From Anaerolineae bacterium (lineage in GTDB: Bacteria; Chloroflexota; Anaerolineae; B4-G1; DUEL01): a DNA stretch of 6,524 nt. Where the stretch lies: the NCBI GenBank assembly GCA_029932895.1, contig JAOZPF010000170.1:1-6524 (forward strand). Reading direction: 5' to 3'. The notes below the pieces were generated by a model. The model was not told the origin of the DNA and ran no database searches. It saw only the letters and a program-made list of their open reading frames with translations. Shown here one piece after another: positions 1 to 5,448 of this stretch; position 1 is the first letter of the stretch; each line of letters opens with the position of its first letter. The translations under genes and the position numbers were made by a program.

Positions 1-876
1 CCGGTGCCCCACTGGGACCTGGGACCGGAGCTGGGCATCCTTGATTTCGAGCGGGGCGTGAAACTGGCCGGAAGCCGTTTCTATGTTTTGCGCGGGGTTG
101 GAGCGCGCCTGCAGCGAGCGCTCATCGCCTGGATGCTGGACGTGCATACGAGAAAACATGGCTATATCGAGATCTACCCTCCCTTCGTCGTCAAGGAAGC
201 ATGTATGTGGAACGCCGGGCAACTCCCCAAGTTCGCCGACAACATCTACCACGATGTTGAGGACGATATGTGGTTCATCGGCACCGCCGAGATCCCCCTG
301 ACCAACCTGCACCAGAACGAAATTCTGGATGGGGACACATTGCCCCTATGCTACGTAGCCTACAGCGCCTGCTTCCGCCGCGAGAAGATGAGCGCCGGGC
401 GGGACGTGCGGGGCATTAAGCGAGGACACCAGTTCGACAAGGTCGAACTGTACAAGATAACCACGCCGGAGACCAGCTATGACGAGTTAGAGGCGATGGT
501 CGAGGATGCCCTGGACATCTGCCGTTGTCTCGGCATCCCCCATCGTCTGGTAGAGCTCTGTACGGGCGATCTGGGTTTCCACGTGACCAAGACCTACGAC
601 ATCGAGATGTGGGCACCTGGTTGCAGCGAGTGGCTGGAGGTGAGTAGCCTGAGCAACTGCGAAGCATTCCAGGCCCGGCGGGCGAACATCCGCTACCGAC
701 CAGGGCCCGTAGCCAGGCCCCGCTTCGTACACACCCTTAATGGATCTGGACTGGCGTTGCCCCGGCTGATGATCGCGATTATGGAGAACTACCAACAGGC
801 GGATGGCAGCATCCTGGTGCCCGAGGTGCTGCGACCATGGATGGGTGGGATAGACATCATCGGCGGACAGGATTGA
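1..876 (+). CDS. serS: Seryl-tRNA synthetase, C-terminal part (5' truncated by window)
   Basis: This class II aminoacyl-tRNA synthetase charges tRNA-Ser with serine through a seryl-adenylate, in the cytoplasm. The frame is open from base 1 and gives about 291 residues of the catalytic core. Full-length enzymes are usually about 420-430 residues, so the N-terminal coiled-coil arm that grips the tRNA lies before the window. The GTG at position 4 is internal, not a start. Visible family marks are the GTAEIPLTN segment near 280-306, motif 2 (CFRRE, AGRDVRG, HQFDKVEL) from about 370 to 450, the SNCEAFQARR segment near 652-681, and motif 3 (LNGSGLALPRLMIAIMENYQ) near 736-795, followed by VPEVLRPWMGG. 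In the motif 2 loop the usual Ala-Gly after the Glu is Lys-Met (REKMSAGRD) and the helix reads IKRGHQF; the key Arg and Glu residues remain. Two tRNA-Ser genes lie directly downstream. Identification is secure; the start cannot be judged. Confidence 0.97.
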   Translation, partial: PVPHWDLGPELGILDFERGVKLAGSRFYVLRGVGARLQRALIAWMLDVHTRKHGYIEIYPPFVVKEACMWNAGQLPKFADNIYHDVEDDMWFIGTAEIPLTNLHQNEILDGDTLPLCYVAYSACFRREKMSAGRDVRGIKRGHQFDKVELYKITTPETSYDELEAMVEDALDICRCLGIPHRLVELCTGDLGFHVTKTYDIEMWAPGCSEWLEVSSLSNCEAFQARRANIRYRPGPVARPRFVHTLNGSGLALPRLMIAIMENYQQADGSILVPEVLRPWMGGIDIIGGQD

Positions 877-901
877 CAGTTGCTCGCTAGCGTGGTAGAA
901 T
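873..901 (+). promoter_or_regulatory. Sigma70-type promoter for the tRNA-Ser genes, overlapping the serS stop codon
   Basis: A TTGACA box at 873-878 and a TAGAAT box at 896-901 are separated by 17 bases, which is the ideal spacing. The -35 box uses the serS stop codon TGA (874-876). The expected start lies near 908, about 29 bases before the first tRNA, leaving a short 5' leader for RNase P to remove. The match is read directly from the sequence; its activity is inferred. Confidence 0.7.
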
Positions 902-936
902 CTGAAGAACTCACAGGGAGAGCTACCCTCGGACAC

Positions 937-1026
937 GGAGGGATGGCCGAGTGGACTAAGGCGACGGTCTTGAAAACCGTTGTGGCCGCAGGGTCACCGA
1001 GGGTTCGAATCCCTCTCCCTCCGCCA
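937..1026 (+). tRNA. tRNA-Ser, anticodon TGA, CCA encoded
   Basis: The acceptor stem GGAGGGA (937-943) pairs perfectly with TCCCTCC (1016-1022). It is followed by discriminator G1023 and an encoded CCA at 1024-1026. The anticodon stem ACGGT/ACCGT encloses the loop CTTGAAA with anticodon TGA at 971-973, reading UCA and related serine codons. A long variable arm at 981-998 forms a stem of about six pairs (GTGGCC with GGTCAC, one G-U), which marks it as a class II tRNA. The T arm is GAGGG-TTCGAAT-CCCTC (999-1015). The long arm, G73 and anticodon all agree on serine. Confidence 0.97.
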
Positions 1027-1052
1027 CAATAAACAAACGACCAGCAACACGC

Positions 1053-1145
1053 GGGGAGGTGCCAGAGTGGACGATTGGGGCCGCCTGCTAAGCGGTTGTG
1101 GGGCTAATAACTCCACCCAGGGTTCGAATCCCTGCCTCCCCGCCA
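1053..1145 (+). tRNA. tRNA-Ser, anticodon GCT, CCA encoded
   Basis: The acceptor GGGGAGG (1053-1059) pairs with CCTCCCC (1135-1141). Discriminator G1142 and an encoded CCA at 1143-1145 follow. The anticodon arm GCCGC/GCGGT holds the loop CTGCTAA, with anticodon GCT at 1087-1089 for AGC/AGU codons. The variable arm at 1097-1117 forms a six-pair stem (GTGGGG with CTCCAC). The T arm is CAGGG-TTCGAAT-CCCTG (1118-1134). Only 26 bases separate it from the tRNA-Ser(TGA) gene and no promoter is visible between them, so the two are probably transcribed together. Confidence 0.97.
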
Positions 1146-1259
1146 GTTTTGGATGCTCGATACTGGACGCTTGAAGCTGGACATAGATGGTGGGTTGAAC
1201 GGAGTTGAGGGGTTGGGCTGCATCGAGCGACCAGCATCCAGCGACGAATATCGAGTCGT
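1146..1259 (+). other. Spacer between tRNA genes with degenerate inverted motifs
   Basis: These 114 bases contain no open frame with coding character and no convincing promoter. They carry GGATGCT followed by CTCGATACTGG at 1151-1165. Related motifs lie on the opposite strand near 1231-1255, where AGCATCC (1233-1239) is the exact complement of GGATGCT and the top strand reads ATATCGAG at 1248-1255. The pattern resembles decayed copies of a short intergenic repeat rather than a gene. The downstream tRNA-Arg may be reached by read-through from the tRNA-Ser promoter. Confidence 0.4.
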
Positions 1260-1332
1260 GCCCTCGTGGCTCAGCGGATAGAGCGTCTGGTTGCGGACCA
1301 GAAGGTCGCAGGTTCGAATCCTGCCGAGGGTA
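1260..1332 (+). tRNA. tRNA-Arg, anticodon GCG, no encoded CCA
   Basis: The acceptor is GCCCTCG (1260-1266) with CGAGGGT (1325-1331), giving a G-U wobble as the first pair. The discriminator is A1332. The D arm is GCTC/GAGC and its loop AGCGGATA contains the A20 expected for bacterial tRNA-Arg. The anticodon stem TCTGG/CCAGA encloses TTGCGGA, so the anticodon is GCG at 1293-1295, reading CGC and CGU. The T arm is GCAGG-TTCGAAT-CCTGC (1308-1324). The next bases are CTGG, so the CCA tail must be added by an enzyme, in contrast to the two tRNA-Ser genes upstream. Bacteria usually read these codons with anticodon ACG modified to inosine, so the G34 form is noteworthy. All arms fold normally, so I do not regard it as a pseudogene. 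Confidence 0.93.
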
Positions 1333-1556
1333 CTGGAAATCGAAAAGGCCGTAGAATTTGGCTTCCCCCCTTTCCCAACACCCCAGCGTGAGGCCGCCGA
1401 AATCGCGCAGGAGTCTGGCGGTGACCGAACGCTGGGTTCTGGTTGTTTCCCCTAGATCACCTTAACCCGCGCCGGACACGTCGCGCGTCTCGTCAACGTC
1501 AGCGCGAGGTTCATAAGACGCGGCAAGCGCCGATCGCCGGGATATGGAATCCCTTG
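1333..1556 (+). other. Intergenic region between tRNA-Arg and the transglycosylase gene
   Basis: I find no credible coding sequence here. The start has a C/T-rich stretch (about 1362-1376) but no classical hairpin-plus-T-run terminator for the tRNA transcript. The middle contains the imperfect stem-loop listed separately at 1382-1436. A second, weaker inverted pair, CGCGTCT at 1484-1490 and AGACGCG at 1516-1522, has a 25-base loop and lies just before the promoter at 1557. Confidence 0.5.
1382..1436. other. Imperfect long stem-loop
   Basis: CCCAGCGT at 1382-1389 is an exact inverted copy of ACGCTGGG at 1429-1436. Nested inside, CCGCC at 1394-1398 pairs with GGCGG at 1417-1421. Together they give 13 pairs in two helices with an internal loop and an 18-base apical loop. 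The following bases (TTCTGGTTGTTT) are only moderately T-rich, so it is a poor intrinsic terminator. It could be a processing element, an attenuator-like structure or part of an unannotated RNA. The pairing is visible; the function is unknown. Confidence 0.4.
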
Positions 1557-1585
1557 TTGACAAACCCCTCCCCCTCGGCGATAAT
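1557..1585 (+). promoter_or_regulatory. Consensus promoter of the transglycosylase gene, apparently leaderless
   Basis: TTGACA (1557-1562) and GATAAT (1580-1585) are spaced by 17 bases. The -10 box ends six bases before the ATG at 1592, so the expected transcript start coincides with the first base of that ATG. No Shine-Dalgarno sequence precedes it. This supports the start at 1592 and rules against the ATG at 1544, which lies upstream of the promoter. Confidence 0.75.
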
Positions 1586-1591
1586 AGAGTT

Positions 1592-4084
1592 ATGCGCCAA
1601 CAGATACCGACCCTCTGGGTCCTCGCCGCGCTCATCGCAGCGGCACTGGCCTGCAACGTGCCCTCCGGCCTGGCTCCACCGTCGTTCTTAGCCACTGCAA
1701 CCGCCACACCCACCGTGACCCCCACGCCGACCCCCACCCTTACCCCAACCCCAACGCCCACACCTACGCCCACGCCCGACCCGGCCGAGTGGCTTTCCGA
1801 TGCCGCGCAAGCGATGCAACACGGCGACTACGGGACCGCCGCCCAGCTCTACCGCCGACTGCTCACCCTCCCCCTCGACGGAGGGACCAGGGAGCGGGTC
1901 CGGCTTGGCCTGGGGAGAGCCTACCTGCGCGATGGGGAGTACTCCGACGCCGTCAATGCCCTCCGCGATTTTCTCGCTGCCCACCCCGAGAGCGCACTGG
2001 CTCCCGAGGCCCACTTCTTGCTGGCCGAAGCGCTGGTCGGCGCGGACGAGCCGCTGGCAGCGGCCAATGAATACCGCGCATACTTATCGGCCGGAACGGT
2101 CATCACCTCCTACGTCAACGAATGGCTGGGAGACGCCCTCTACGCCAGCGGTCACTACACATCCGCCATCGAAGCCTACGAGGCCGCCGCCGCCGAGGCG
2201 CCCGACCGCTCCACCGAGGTGGGCGTGCGCGAAAAACTGGCCCTCGCTCACGCCACGCTGGAGGACTACCCCGCCGCCCTGACCCAGTACGACGCCATCC
2301 TCGAAATCGCCCAAATAAGTGCCTATCGGGCCCGCATCGAACACCAGGCCGCTGAGACGCTCATCCTATCCGGGGAGACCGAGGCCGGCTATGCCCGCCA
2401 TCTGGCCCTTGTCGAAACCTACCCCACCGAACTCTACGCCTACCACTCCCTGGTCAAATTGGTGGAGGCCGGATACCTGGTGGATGATTTCCTGCGCGGT
2501 GTGGTGGATTACTACGGTGGGGCATACGGACCGGCGGTCGAGGCGTTCTATCGCTACATCCGCGCCTATCCTGAGACCCACTCAGGCGACGCCCACTGGT
2601 ATGCAGGCTTATCCTACCTGGCCGCCGATAGTCTCGATCTGGCCGCCAGGGAGTTTCAACTACTGATCGAGACCCACCCGGAGAACGAACGCTGGGGCGA
2701 CGGCTGGATGAAACTGGCCGAGGTGTATGCCGGTGATGGCGATGTGGCGATGGCCGTCGAAACTTACCGGCAATTCGCTGAGATCGCCCCCGACCATCCC
2801 CGTGCGCCGGAGGCACTCTGGGAGGCGGCCGAGCTCCTGGAGCGCGGTGGCGACCTCCAGGCCGCCGCCGAGGCTTATCTCGATTGCCATGTTCGGTATC
2901 CCGATTCCGACTATGGCCCTCCGGCCCTCTTCCGCAGCGGGCTCCAATCCTATCAACTGAGTGAGTTCGTGGAGGCCGCCGTCGCCTGGGACACACTGGC
3001 CGAGATCTACTCCGACTCGCCCTATACCCCCACCGCCCGCCTCTGGCTGGGTAAGCTCCGCCTGGCCCAGGGGGACCCGGAGGCCGCCAGGGTCGCCTTT
3101 GGGGAGGCCGCCGCCGCTGACCCCCTGGGCTGCTACGGCCTGCGCGCCGCTGACCTGGCAGCCGACCCGCTCTCCCCCATGTTCTCACCCACCCAATACA
3201 TCCCCCACGACGACGAGGCCGCGGCCCAGGCCGAAGCGGAGGCCTGGTTGGCCGGATGGCTGAGGTTGGAGGACCCCGCAGCGATCTCCGTACGCCTGGG
3301 CGAGATCGGCCCCGATGGCCCAGCAGAACCATGGGCCCAGCTCTCAGACTCAGGATTCGCCGAAGCCTTGATCGCTGACCCCCGCCTTCGACGGGGCCTG
3401 GAACTATGGCGACTGGGGCGCTTTGAGGAGGCCAAATGGGAACTTGAGGCCCTTCGCAACGCCACCAGATCGGATGCGCTGATCCAATACCAACTGGCCC
3501 TCCTGTTCCGCGAAATCGGCCTCTACCGCTCCTCTATCCTCTGCGCCATGAGAACCGTGTCCCTCTCCCCGGCCGACACGGTCCTCGACGCTCCTTCCTT
3601 CATCGCACGCCTGGCCTATCCCGTTTACTACGAGGACCTGGTATTACAGAACAGCCGCGAACATGAGATCTCCCCGCTTCTCGTCTTCGCCCTGATTCGC
3701 CAGGAGAGCCTTTTCGAGAGCCTCGCGACGTCAGTGGCCAGCGCACAGGGGCTGATGCAGGTGATTCCCTCTACCGGTGCCCAGATCGCCGCTGAACTGG
3801 GCTGGCCGCCGGACTACGAGACTGACGATCTGTACCGTCCTTACGTCAGCCTGCGCTTTGGCACCTACTATCTGGCACAGCAGCGGGACCGCTTCGATGG
3901 CCGTCTCGACGTGGCATTAGCGGCATACAACGGTGGCCCATCCCGGGCCGAGCGCTGGCTGGAAAGCGCCGGTGAGGATCCTGACCTGTTCCTCGAGCTC
4001 ATCACCCTGAGCGAACCGCGCCTCTACCTCCAGCGCATCAAGGAGCACCTCGCCGTCTATCAGGTCCTGTATGGCGAAAATTGA
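1592..4084 (+). CDS. Lipid-anchored lytic transglycosylase with TPR array (Slt70-like)
   Basis: This 830-residue protein should cleave the MurNAc-GlcNAc bond of peptidoglycan by a non-hydrolytic lytic transglycosylase reaction outside the cytoplasmic membrane. Residues 1-20 form a short signal peptide (Arg2, hydrophobic core) ending in a lipobox ALA-C with Cys21. Residues 35-62 are a Thr/Pro repeat linker. From about 65 to 660 there are many helical tetratricopeptide-like repeats (for example GDYGTAAQLYRRLL and ALWEAAELLERGGDLQAAAEAY), which form a superhelical scaffold in this family. The SLT catalytic domain covers about 685-800, with IRQES (catalytic Glu705), GLMQ (720-723) and AYNGGP (778-783), so it looks active. 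The upstream in-frame ATG at 1544 would add 16 residues without signal-peptide character and is rejected. The gene is preceded by a consensus promoter and ends 103 bases from a convergent gene. Domain assignment is firm; substrate role and lipidation are inferred. Confidence 0.93.
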   Translation: MRQQIPTLWVLAALIAAALACNVPSGLAPPSFLATATATPTVTPTPTPTLTPTPTPTPTPTPDPAEWLSDAAQAMQHGDYGTAAQLYRRLLTLPLDGGTRERVRLGLGRAYLRDGEYSDAVNALRDFLAAHPESALAPEAHFLLAEALVGADEPLAAANEYRAYLSAGTVITSYVNEWLGDALYASGHYTSAIEAYEAAAAEAPDRSTEVGVREKLALAHATLEDYPAALTQYDAILEIAQISAYRARIEHQAAETLILSGETEAGYARHLALVETYPTELYAYHSLVKLVEAGYLVDDFLRGVVDYYGGAYGPAVEAFYRYIRAYPETHSGDAHWYAGLSYLAADSLDLAAREFQLLIETHPENERWGDGWMKLAEVYAGDGDVAMAVETYRQFAEIAPDHPRAPEALWEAAELLERGGDLQAAAEAYLDCHVRYPDSDYGPPALFRSGLQSYQLSEFVEAAVAWDTLAEIYSDSPYTPTARLWLGKLRLAQGDPEAARVAFGEAAAADPLGCYGLRAADLAADPLSPMFSPTQYIPHDDEAAAQAEAEAWLAGWLRLEDPAAISVRLGEIGPDGPAEPWAQLSDSGFAEALIADPRLRRGLELWRLGRFEEAKWELEALRNATRSDALIQYQLALLFREIGLYRSSILCAMRTVSLSPADTVLDAPSFIARLAYPVYYEDLVLQNSREHEISPLLVFALIRQESLFESLATSVASAQGLMQVIPSTGAQIAAELGWPPDYETDDLYRPYVSLRFGTYYLAQQRDRFDGRLDVALAAYNGGPSRAERWLESAGEDPDLFLELITLSEPRLYLQRIKEHLAVYQVLYGEN
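1694..1777 (+). repeat. Low-complexity Thr-Pro coding repeat (linker)
   Basis: This C-rich tract encodes alternating Thr and Pro residues (residues 35-62 of the transglycosylase). Thr codons ACC, ACG, ACA and ACT and Pro codons CCC, CCA, CCG and CCT are mixed, so the DNA is not a clean tandem repeat. This suggests the protein sequence, an extended and flexible spacer between the lipid anchor and the TPR domain, is what is maintained. On the other strand it creates a meaningless Gly-Val repeat frame. Confidence 0.8.
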
Positions 4085-4187
4085 CCCCTTTCGGATGGCT
4101 GGCACCCGGAAGCAAGCCCAAAGGAGCACGTTGCAGCACCAGCTTATTCAGTTCCCCCCAATCCACACCCGAAAGTGTCCAGTATCC
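4085..4187. other. Convergent intergenic region, no clear terminator
   Basis: These 103 bases separate the stop codons of two convergent genes. I looked for a bidirectional hairpin terminator and found only a four-pair candidate (ACAC at 4165-4168 with GTGT at 4175-4178) without a T run on either side. Termination here may be Rho-dependent, or may depend on structure not obvious by eye. Confidence 0.4.
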
Positions 4188-5225
4188 CTAATTGCTCCCC
4201 ATGAGTTCCCGCATTGCCCCGATGGCTCTCTCGACGTCCTCATCACCGATCCAGTAATGGGTCACGGCCCGGAAGCGACCGAGCTCCCGACCTAAGAGCA
4301 ATACCCCGCGCTCCGCCAGTCCATCCACCACTTCCTCCGGGCTCTTCGACACGCCCTCGGCCAGCCAGAAATATATGATGTTTGTCGCCACCGGCCCGAC
4401 CTCCACCCCTGGTATCTCGGCCAATCCCTCAGCCAATCGCCTGGCTCGGGCGTGATCCTCCGCCAGCCGCCCGGTCATCTGCTCCAGGGCCACAATACCG
4501 GCCGCCGCCAGCACCCCAGCCTGACGCATCCCACCGCCGACCACCTTCCGCGCCCGTCGCGCCTCGGCGATGAAATCGGAACCGCCAACCAGAAGTGACC
4601 CCACCGGTGCGCATAATCCCTTCGAGAGGCAAAACATCACCGAGTCCACCTCCCGCACCAACTCCCGCACGTCCATCCCCAACGCTGCCGCCGCGTTGAA
4701 GATGCGCGCCCCATCCAGATGGACCCGCAGGCCATAATCGCGGGCCAGGCGTGCCACGCTTGCGGTGTACTCCGCCGTCAGCGGCGTGCCGTTGCACATA
4801 TTGTGGGTATTCTCCAGACAGACCAGCCGCGTGCGGGGAAAGTGGACGTTGTCCTCGCGGATCGCCTTCTGGATGTCCTCCAGCCGCAATGTGCCATCGG
4901 GTTGGTTGGGGACAGGCCAGGGCATAATCCCCCCCAGAGCGGAGATCCCTCCCTGCTCGAAGAGATAGGTATGGCTGCGATCTCCAAGGATCACCTGGTC
5001 ACCCCGCCCGCAATGGGTCAGAAGCGCCACCAGGTTTCCCATCGTGCCGCTTGCCACAAACAGCGCCGCCTCCTTCCCCAGCCGCTCCGCCGCCATCGCC
5101 TCCAGTCGGTTGACGGTGGGATCCTCCCCAAAGACGTCGTCCCCCACCTCCGCCCGGTACATCGCCTCCCGCATCGCCGCCGTTGGACGGGTCACTGTGT
5201 CGCTACGCAGGTCAATAATCTTCAT
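4188..5225 (-). CDS. ltaE: Low-specificity L-threonine aldolase
   Basis: This 345-residue cytoplasmic enzyme of the PLP fold-type I aldolase family cleaves L-threonine or L-allo-threonine to glycine and acetaldehyde. It covers the full usual length. The N terminus has the family signature DLRSDTVTRPT. His85 (in SHTYLFEQGG) is the residue expected to stack on the cofactor ring. HLDGAR at 169-174 gives Asp171 and Arg174, and CLSKGLCAPVGS provides Lys202 as the Schiff-base lysine. RAVTHYWI near 319-326 is the usual C-terminal substrate-side segment. The ATG is preceded by a strong Shine-Dalgarno sequence and a TTGACC/TATAAT promoter. The gene is divergent from the DHH-family gene and convergent with the transglycosylase gene, so it is probably a single-gene transcript. 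Its role could be glycine supply or threonine breakdown; stereospecificity (threonine, allo-threonine or both) cannot be read from the sequence. Confidence 0.94.
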   Translation of the reverse strand: MKIIDLRSDTVTRPTAAMREAMYRAEVGDDVFGEDPTVNRLEAMAAERLGKEAALFVASGTMGNLVALLTHCGRGDQVILGDRSHTYLFEQGGISALGGIMPWPVPNQPDGTLRLEDIQKAIREDNVHFPRTRLVCLENTHNMCNGTPLTAEYTASVARLARDYGLRVHLDGARIFNAAAALGMDVRELVREVDSVMFCLSKGLCAPVGSLLVGGSDFIAEARRARKVVGGGMRQAGVLAAAGIVALEQMTGRLAEDHARARRLAEGLAEIPGVEVGPVATNIIYFWLAEGVSKSPEEVVDGLAERGVLLLGRELGRFRAVTHYWIGDEDVERAIGAMRELMGSN

Positions 5226-5228
5226 ACT

Positions 5229-5237
5229 TCACCTCCC
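5229..5237 (-). promoter_or_regulatory. Shine-Dalgarno site of the threonine aldolase gene
   Basis: On the minus strand GGGAGGTGA lies just before the ATG, with six bases between the GGAGG core and the start codon. This is close to a perfect anti-16S match and fixes the start at 5225. It shows that this genome uses leadered translation alongside the apparently leaderless transglycosylase gene. Confidence 0.85.
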
Positions 5238-5272
5238 GGTCACGTTGTGCATAGATGGGTATATAGAACGAA

Positions 5273-5300
5273 ATTATAACCCTTCTCCCGCTCAGGTCAA
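5273..5300 (-). promoter_or_regulatory. Promoter of the threonine aldolase gene
   Basis: Read on the minus strand, TTGACC (5300-5295) and TATAAT (5278-5273) are 16 bases apart. The expected start near 5266 gives a 5' leader of about 40 bases containing the Shine-Dalgarno site. Confidence 0.75.
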
Positions 5301-5303
5301 CAT

Positions 5304-5327
5304 CCCGCACTGGGCAAGCCCGCACTG
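5304..5327. repeat. Pair of 9-bp direct repeats between divergent promoters
   Basis: CCCGCACTG occurs at 5304-5312 and again at 5319-5327, with a period of 15 bases. A small palindrome GGGC-AA-GCCC (5312-5321) lies across the spacer. The pair sits in the gap between the two outward-facing -35 boxes (5295-5300 and 5333-5338), where a shared regulator could act on both. The repeat is exact; regulatory use is inferred. Confidence 0.5.
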
Positions 5328-5332
5328 CCCGC

Positions 5333-5360
5333 TTGACCTTCCCCCCAGGTTGCCTATAAT
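5333..5360 (+). promoter_or_regulatory. Promoter of the DHH-family gene
   Basis: TTGACC (5333-5338) and TATAAT (5355-5360) are separated by 16 bases, the same form as the divergent aldolase promoter. The expected start near 5367 gives a 5' leader of about 80 bases. Confidence 0.75.
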
Positions 5361-5374
5361 CAATAGCTGTTCCG

Positions 5375-5391
5375 ATCAAGGTGATCTTGAT
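5375..5391. promoter_or_regulatory. Interrupted palindrome in the leader of the DHH-family gene
   Basis: ATCAAG (5375-5380) and CTTGAT (5386-5391) are exact inverted copies separated by five bases. The element starts about 8 bases after the predicted transcript start. That is a typical place for a dimeric repressor operator, but the RNA could also form a short hairpin. No regulator gene is in the window. Confidence 0.4.
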
Positions 5392-5435
5392 TGACACAGA
5401 TGAACCGAGCTGAGATGCCGGAGTAAGGTGCAAAC

Positions 5436-5440
5436 AGGGA
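5436..5440 (+). promoter_or_regulatory. Probable ribosome binding site deciding the GTG start
   Basis: AGGGA lies eight bases before the GTG at 5449. Alternative in-frame starts are GTG at 5428, with a GGAG only four bases ahead, and TTG at 5443, which is too close to AGGGA. The frame is closed by TGA at 5401-5403, limiting the options to these three. Beginning at 5449 gives VEVILTHENADFDA, the normal N terminus for DHH proteins of this type. Confidence 0.55.
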
Positions 5441-5448
5441 ACTTGAGT

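Noticed and set aside
914..933. Possible terminator hairpin AGGG/CCCT after serS
   Set aside because: The stem is only about four pairs, with no T run, and it lies in the leader of the tRNA transcript.
980..1174. 64-codon plus-strand frame across the tRNA genes
   Set aside because: It overlaps two well-folded tRNA genes and has no ribosome binding site.
1544..1591. In-frame ATG at 1544 as the start of the transglycosylase (846 residues)
   Set aside because: It lies upstream of the consensus promoter at 1557-1585, has no ribosome binding site, and would put 16 polar or mixed residues ahead of an otherwise normal lipoprotein signal peptide.
1462..1773. Minus-strand frame with a long Gly-Val repeat
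   Set aside because: The repeat is only the complement of the Thr-Pro linker tract in the lipoprotein gene.
2454..3332. Long minus-strand open frame (292 codons) opposite the transglycosylase
   Set aside because: Its product is extremely rich in Arg, Pro and Gly with no recognisable domain, as expected for the antisense of GC-rich coding DNA. The plus-strand frame has clear TPR repeats.
4719..5279. 186-codon plus-strand frame overlapping the threonine aldolase gene
   Set aside because: The minus strand encodes a full and motif-complete threonine aldolase here. The plus frame has no family features and runs through the aldolase promoter region.
5408..5440. Possible TPP riboswitch, because the leader contains CTGAGATG
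   Set aside because: Only that one word matches. The other conserved TPP elements and the paired arms are not visible, and the downstream gene is not in thiamine metabolism.
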